A stretch of 64,000 nt of DNA from Siphonodentalium dalli (taxonomy: Eukaryota; Mollusca; Scaphopoda; Gadilida; Siphonodentaliidae): NCBI GenBank assembly GCA_032622095.1, contig CP136069.1:102638278-102702277 (forward strand). The letters are read 5' to 3'. The translations under genes and the position numbers were made by a program. Shown in pieces: positions 51,801 through 54,800 of this stretch (the stretch's first letter is position 1; each line of letters begins with the position of its first letter). A model generated the notes under the pieces. It ran no database searches. It was not told where the DNA came from and was given only the letters and a program-made list of their open reading frames with translations.

Positions 51801-54800
51801 ATCAGACGAAAACTTCGGCCTGTAGCCCGTGCTAATGGATTGAATTTTGAAATTCAAGATGGCTGCTGGCGGCCATGTTTTTTTGCCGAATGACGCCAAA
51901 ATAACTTGTTTCCCATCTACATGTCAATGTCAAGAGCCGTGACAAATTTCATAATGATCCAACCAAAGGTACGACTTGTAGCCCGTGCTACAAAGGATTT
52001 AGTCATGCAAAGAGTAAACTCCAAGATGGCTGCCAGTGGCCATGTTTTATGGCCGAATGACCCCAAAATGACTCGTTCCCATCTACATGTCAATGTTAAC
52101 AGCCATGACATGTAGATGGGGACTGTAGGATGTGCCAAAGAATTTTGTCATGCAAAGAATAAAATCCATGATGACTGCCAGCAGACATGTTTTAAAGCCG
52201 AATGACCCCAAAATGACTTGTTCCCATCTACATGTCAACAGCCATGACAAATTTCATAATGATCGGACCAAAGCTATGACTTGTAGCCCATGCCAAAGTA
52301 TTTAGTCATGCAATGAGTAAAATCCAATATGGCTTCACATTACTCTTTGCATGGATTTAGTCATGCAAAGAGTAAACTCCAAGATGGCTGCCAGTGGCCA
52401 TGTTTTATAGCCGAATGACCCCAAAATGACTCGTTCTCATCTACATGTCAATGTTAACAGCCATGACAAATTTCATGATGATCTGACCAATGGTACAAAG
52501 GATTTAGTCATGCAAAGTGTAAAATCCAAGATGGTTGCCAGCGTCCATGTTTTATTGCCGAATGACCCAAAAATGATTCGTTCCCATCTACATGTTAATG
52601 TTAACATCCATGACAAATTTCAGGATGATCTGACCAAAGATACGACCTGCAGCCTTTGTCAAAGGATTTAGTCATACAAAAAGTATTATATTATAAAATC
52701 AGCATCCGTGTTTTATGGCCGATTGATCCCAAAATGACTCGTTCCCATCTACATGTCAATATTAACATCCACGAAAATTTCATGATGATCAGATGAACAC
52801 TCCAGCCTGTAGCCCGTGCTAATGGATGTTTTTATGCCGAATTACCCCAAAATGACTCGTTCCCATCTACATGTCATTGTCAAAGCCCATGACAAATTTC
52901 ATAATAATCCGACCAAAGGTACGACCTGTAGCCCATGGTAAAGGAAATTGTTGATGAATCATGCACGCACACATGATGTGGACCGGACAGCTTTGGACTG
53001 GTCCGGTCCGTGGTCCAGGGGTGGACCGTGGTCCGGTCCGGACCGGGTGTCACTGAACCGGACCGGACCGCTTTTTGCAGCCGGTCCGGTACTCTCCGGT
53101 CCGGTCCACTATTTTACTTCTGTTATAATAAACTATCGCGAATATTATTGCGTATTTGCCGTCATATCAATTAGCAACGATGTATTGACACATTCAAGTG
53201 GTTAATATCTATTAAACATTTGATGCCACGAAAACAATGTATAGATGTACTTTATACATGTCACTTTCCTTAAAATGTATTAGTGTAACACTGGCTAACA
53301 CTATGTAGCACCCTATCATGCGACAAACATGCAACTGAATGAGTATGGAACTATTTGTCATAAACAGTGTAACATAGCATCAACTAATCAATTTGGATGG
53401 ATATCGAATCGAGTATTCTATTGTTTTTCACAGTTATAATTATCGAAGAAACATGCAAACCACATTACATAGTACATACACAAGACAGTCACATTAATCC
53501 AATAGTAGTTGTACTTAGGTATATAACTGTAATTGTCAGGACTACAATCAGCCATCACAATCTCCAAGACTCCAATATTAATGTAGTGGTCATACTAGTA
53601 CACATTTGTATAGTCATCAGTATAGTTATTTCGTTTAAATTTCAATTTAATGAAAATAAGTATGATACGAATCATGCATACGATCAGTTGAGTGCCATGT
53701 TAGATTGGTTATAACACATTCTGGCCCAAGCTATATATCTGTCCAATACATTTAATTAGTGCATGTTCGCATTACTAGAAATACTATTATCGTGCATCGT
53801 TCCCAGTATATCCCACCAGAGACAGACAATGATGCATACAATCGGCAAACAATGTAAGTTTTAACATATACGAACTCATTGCAATGCACTGAACTCAGTA
53901 ACCTTATAGTTCGTACTATACAGAGTAAAAACTTTGAGAAAACAGATAATTCATTAAATATAGCCTATTATAGGTGGACCGGACCGTCCAGGAATGTGTA
54001 CCGGACCGGAATGGCTTGGACCAGACCGGACTGGACCGCCTTGGCAGTGGACCAGACCACCCAAGGTGGTCCGGTCCGGTCCGCATCACTAGCACACACA
54101 CACCCTCACACACACACACCCTCATACACACACATGGACGACGGATACCATGCCATGGCAATAACTTGTAAAGTTGAGATAAAAAGGAATTAATGGGACA
54201 AGTGTTTTAAAGGAATTAATGGGACAAGTGTTTTCTTAAAATTATCACTGATTCCGAATCTGTTTGTCGCACAGGAAAAAGTGGCAGCCAAATATTTATA
54301 TTGGGCCTATTTTCAAAGTCACCCCTTCGACACCCTGACTCTGGGCTCCCAGTGGTATTGCGACTGATTGTAGACAGTGTTTAGGTATATGGTGTTTGTT
54401 ATGTTCAAGTGGTGTCACAGGTCTGACACTTTAGAGGTATGTTCCCCATTAACCACTGAGTATTTAAAGATATGGTTACATTACCACTCCCTGGTAACGG
54501 TTGCTGGACAACTGTAAAATGCAATTATAGATTTTATCATCGTAATTCAGCCTTAGGAAATGGTGTTTTTGATACGGTCAATACTATATTGTGAAATTTA
54601 AGCTATATCTGGCCAGAAGAGTGAACCTTAGACATTTCCTAGGAACATGGTGATGGTTATGTCCAAATGGTGCCACAGATCTGAGACTTTACAGGTATGT
54701 TCCCCGTGGACCACTGAGTATTTTCAAATCGGGATACTTTGCCACACGATCATTCCCTCATAAAGGTTTCTTTGCAATTACTCAAAATTGAAAGTAAAAT

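Noticed and set aside
53397-53714. 105-codon hydrophobic frame inside the GGACCGG hAT-like element
   Set aside because: Composition-driven Ile/Val-rich sequence without transposase motifs.
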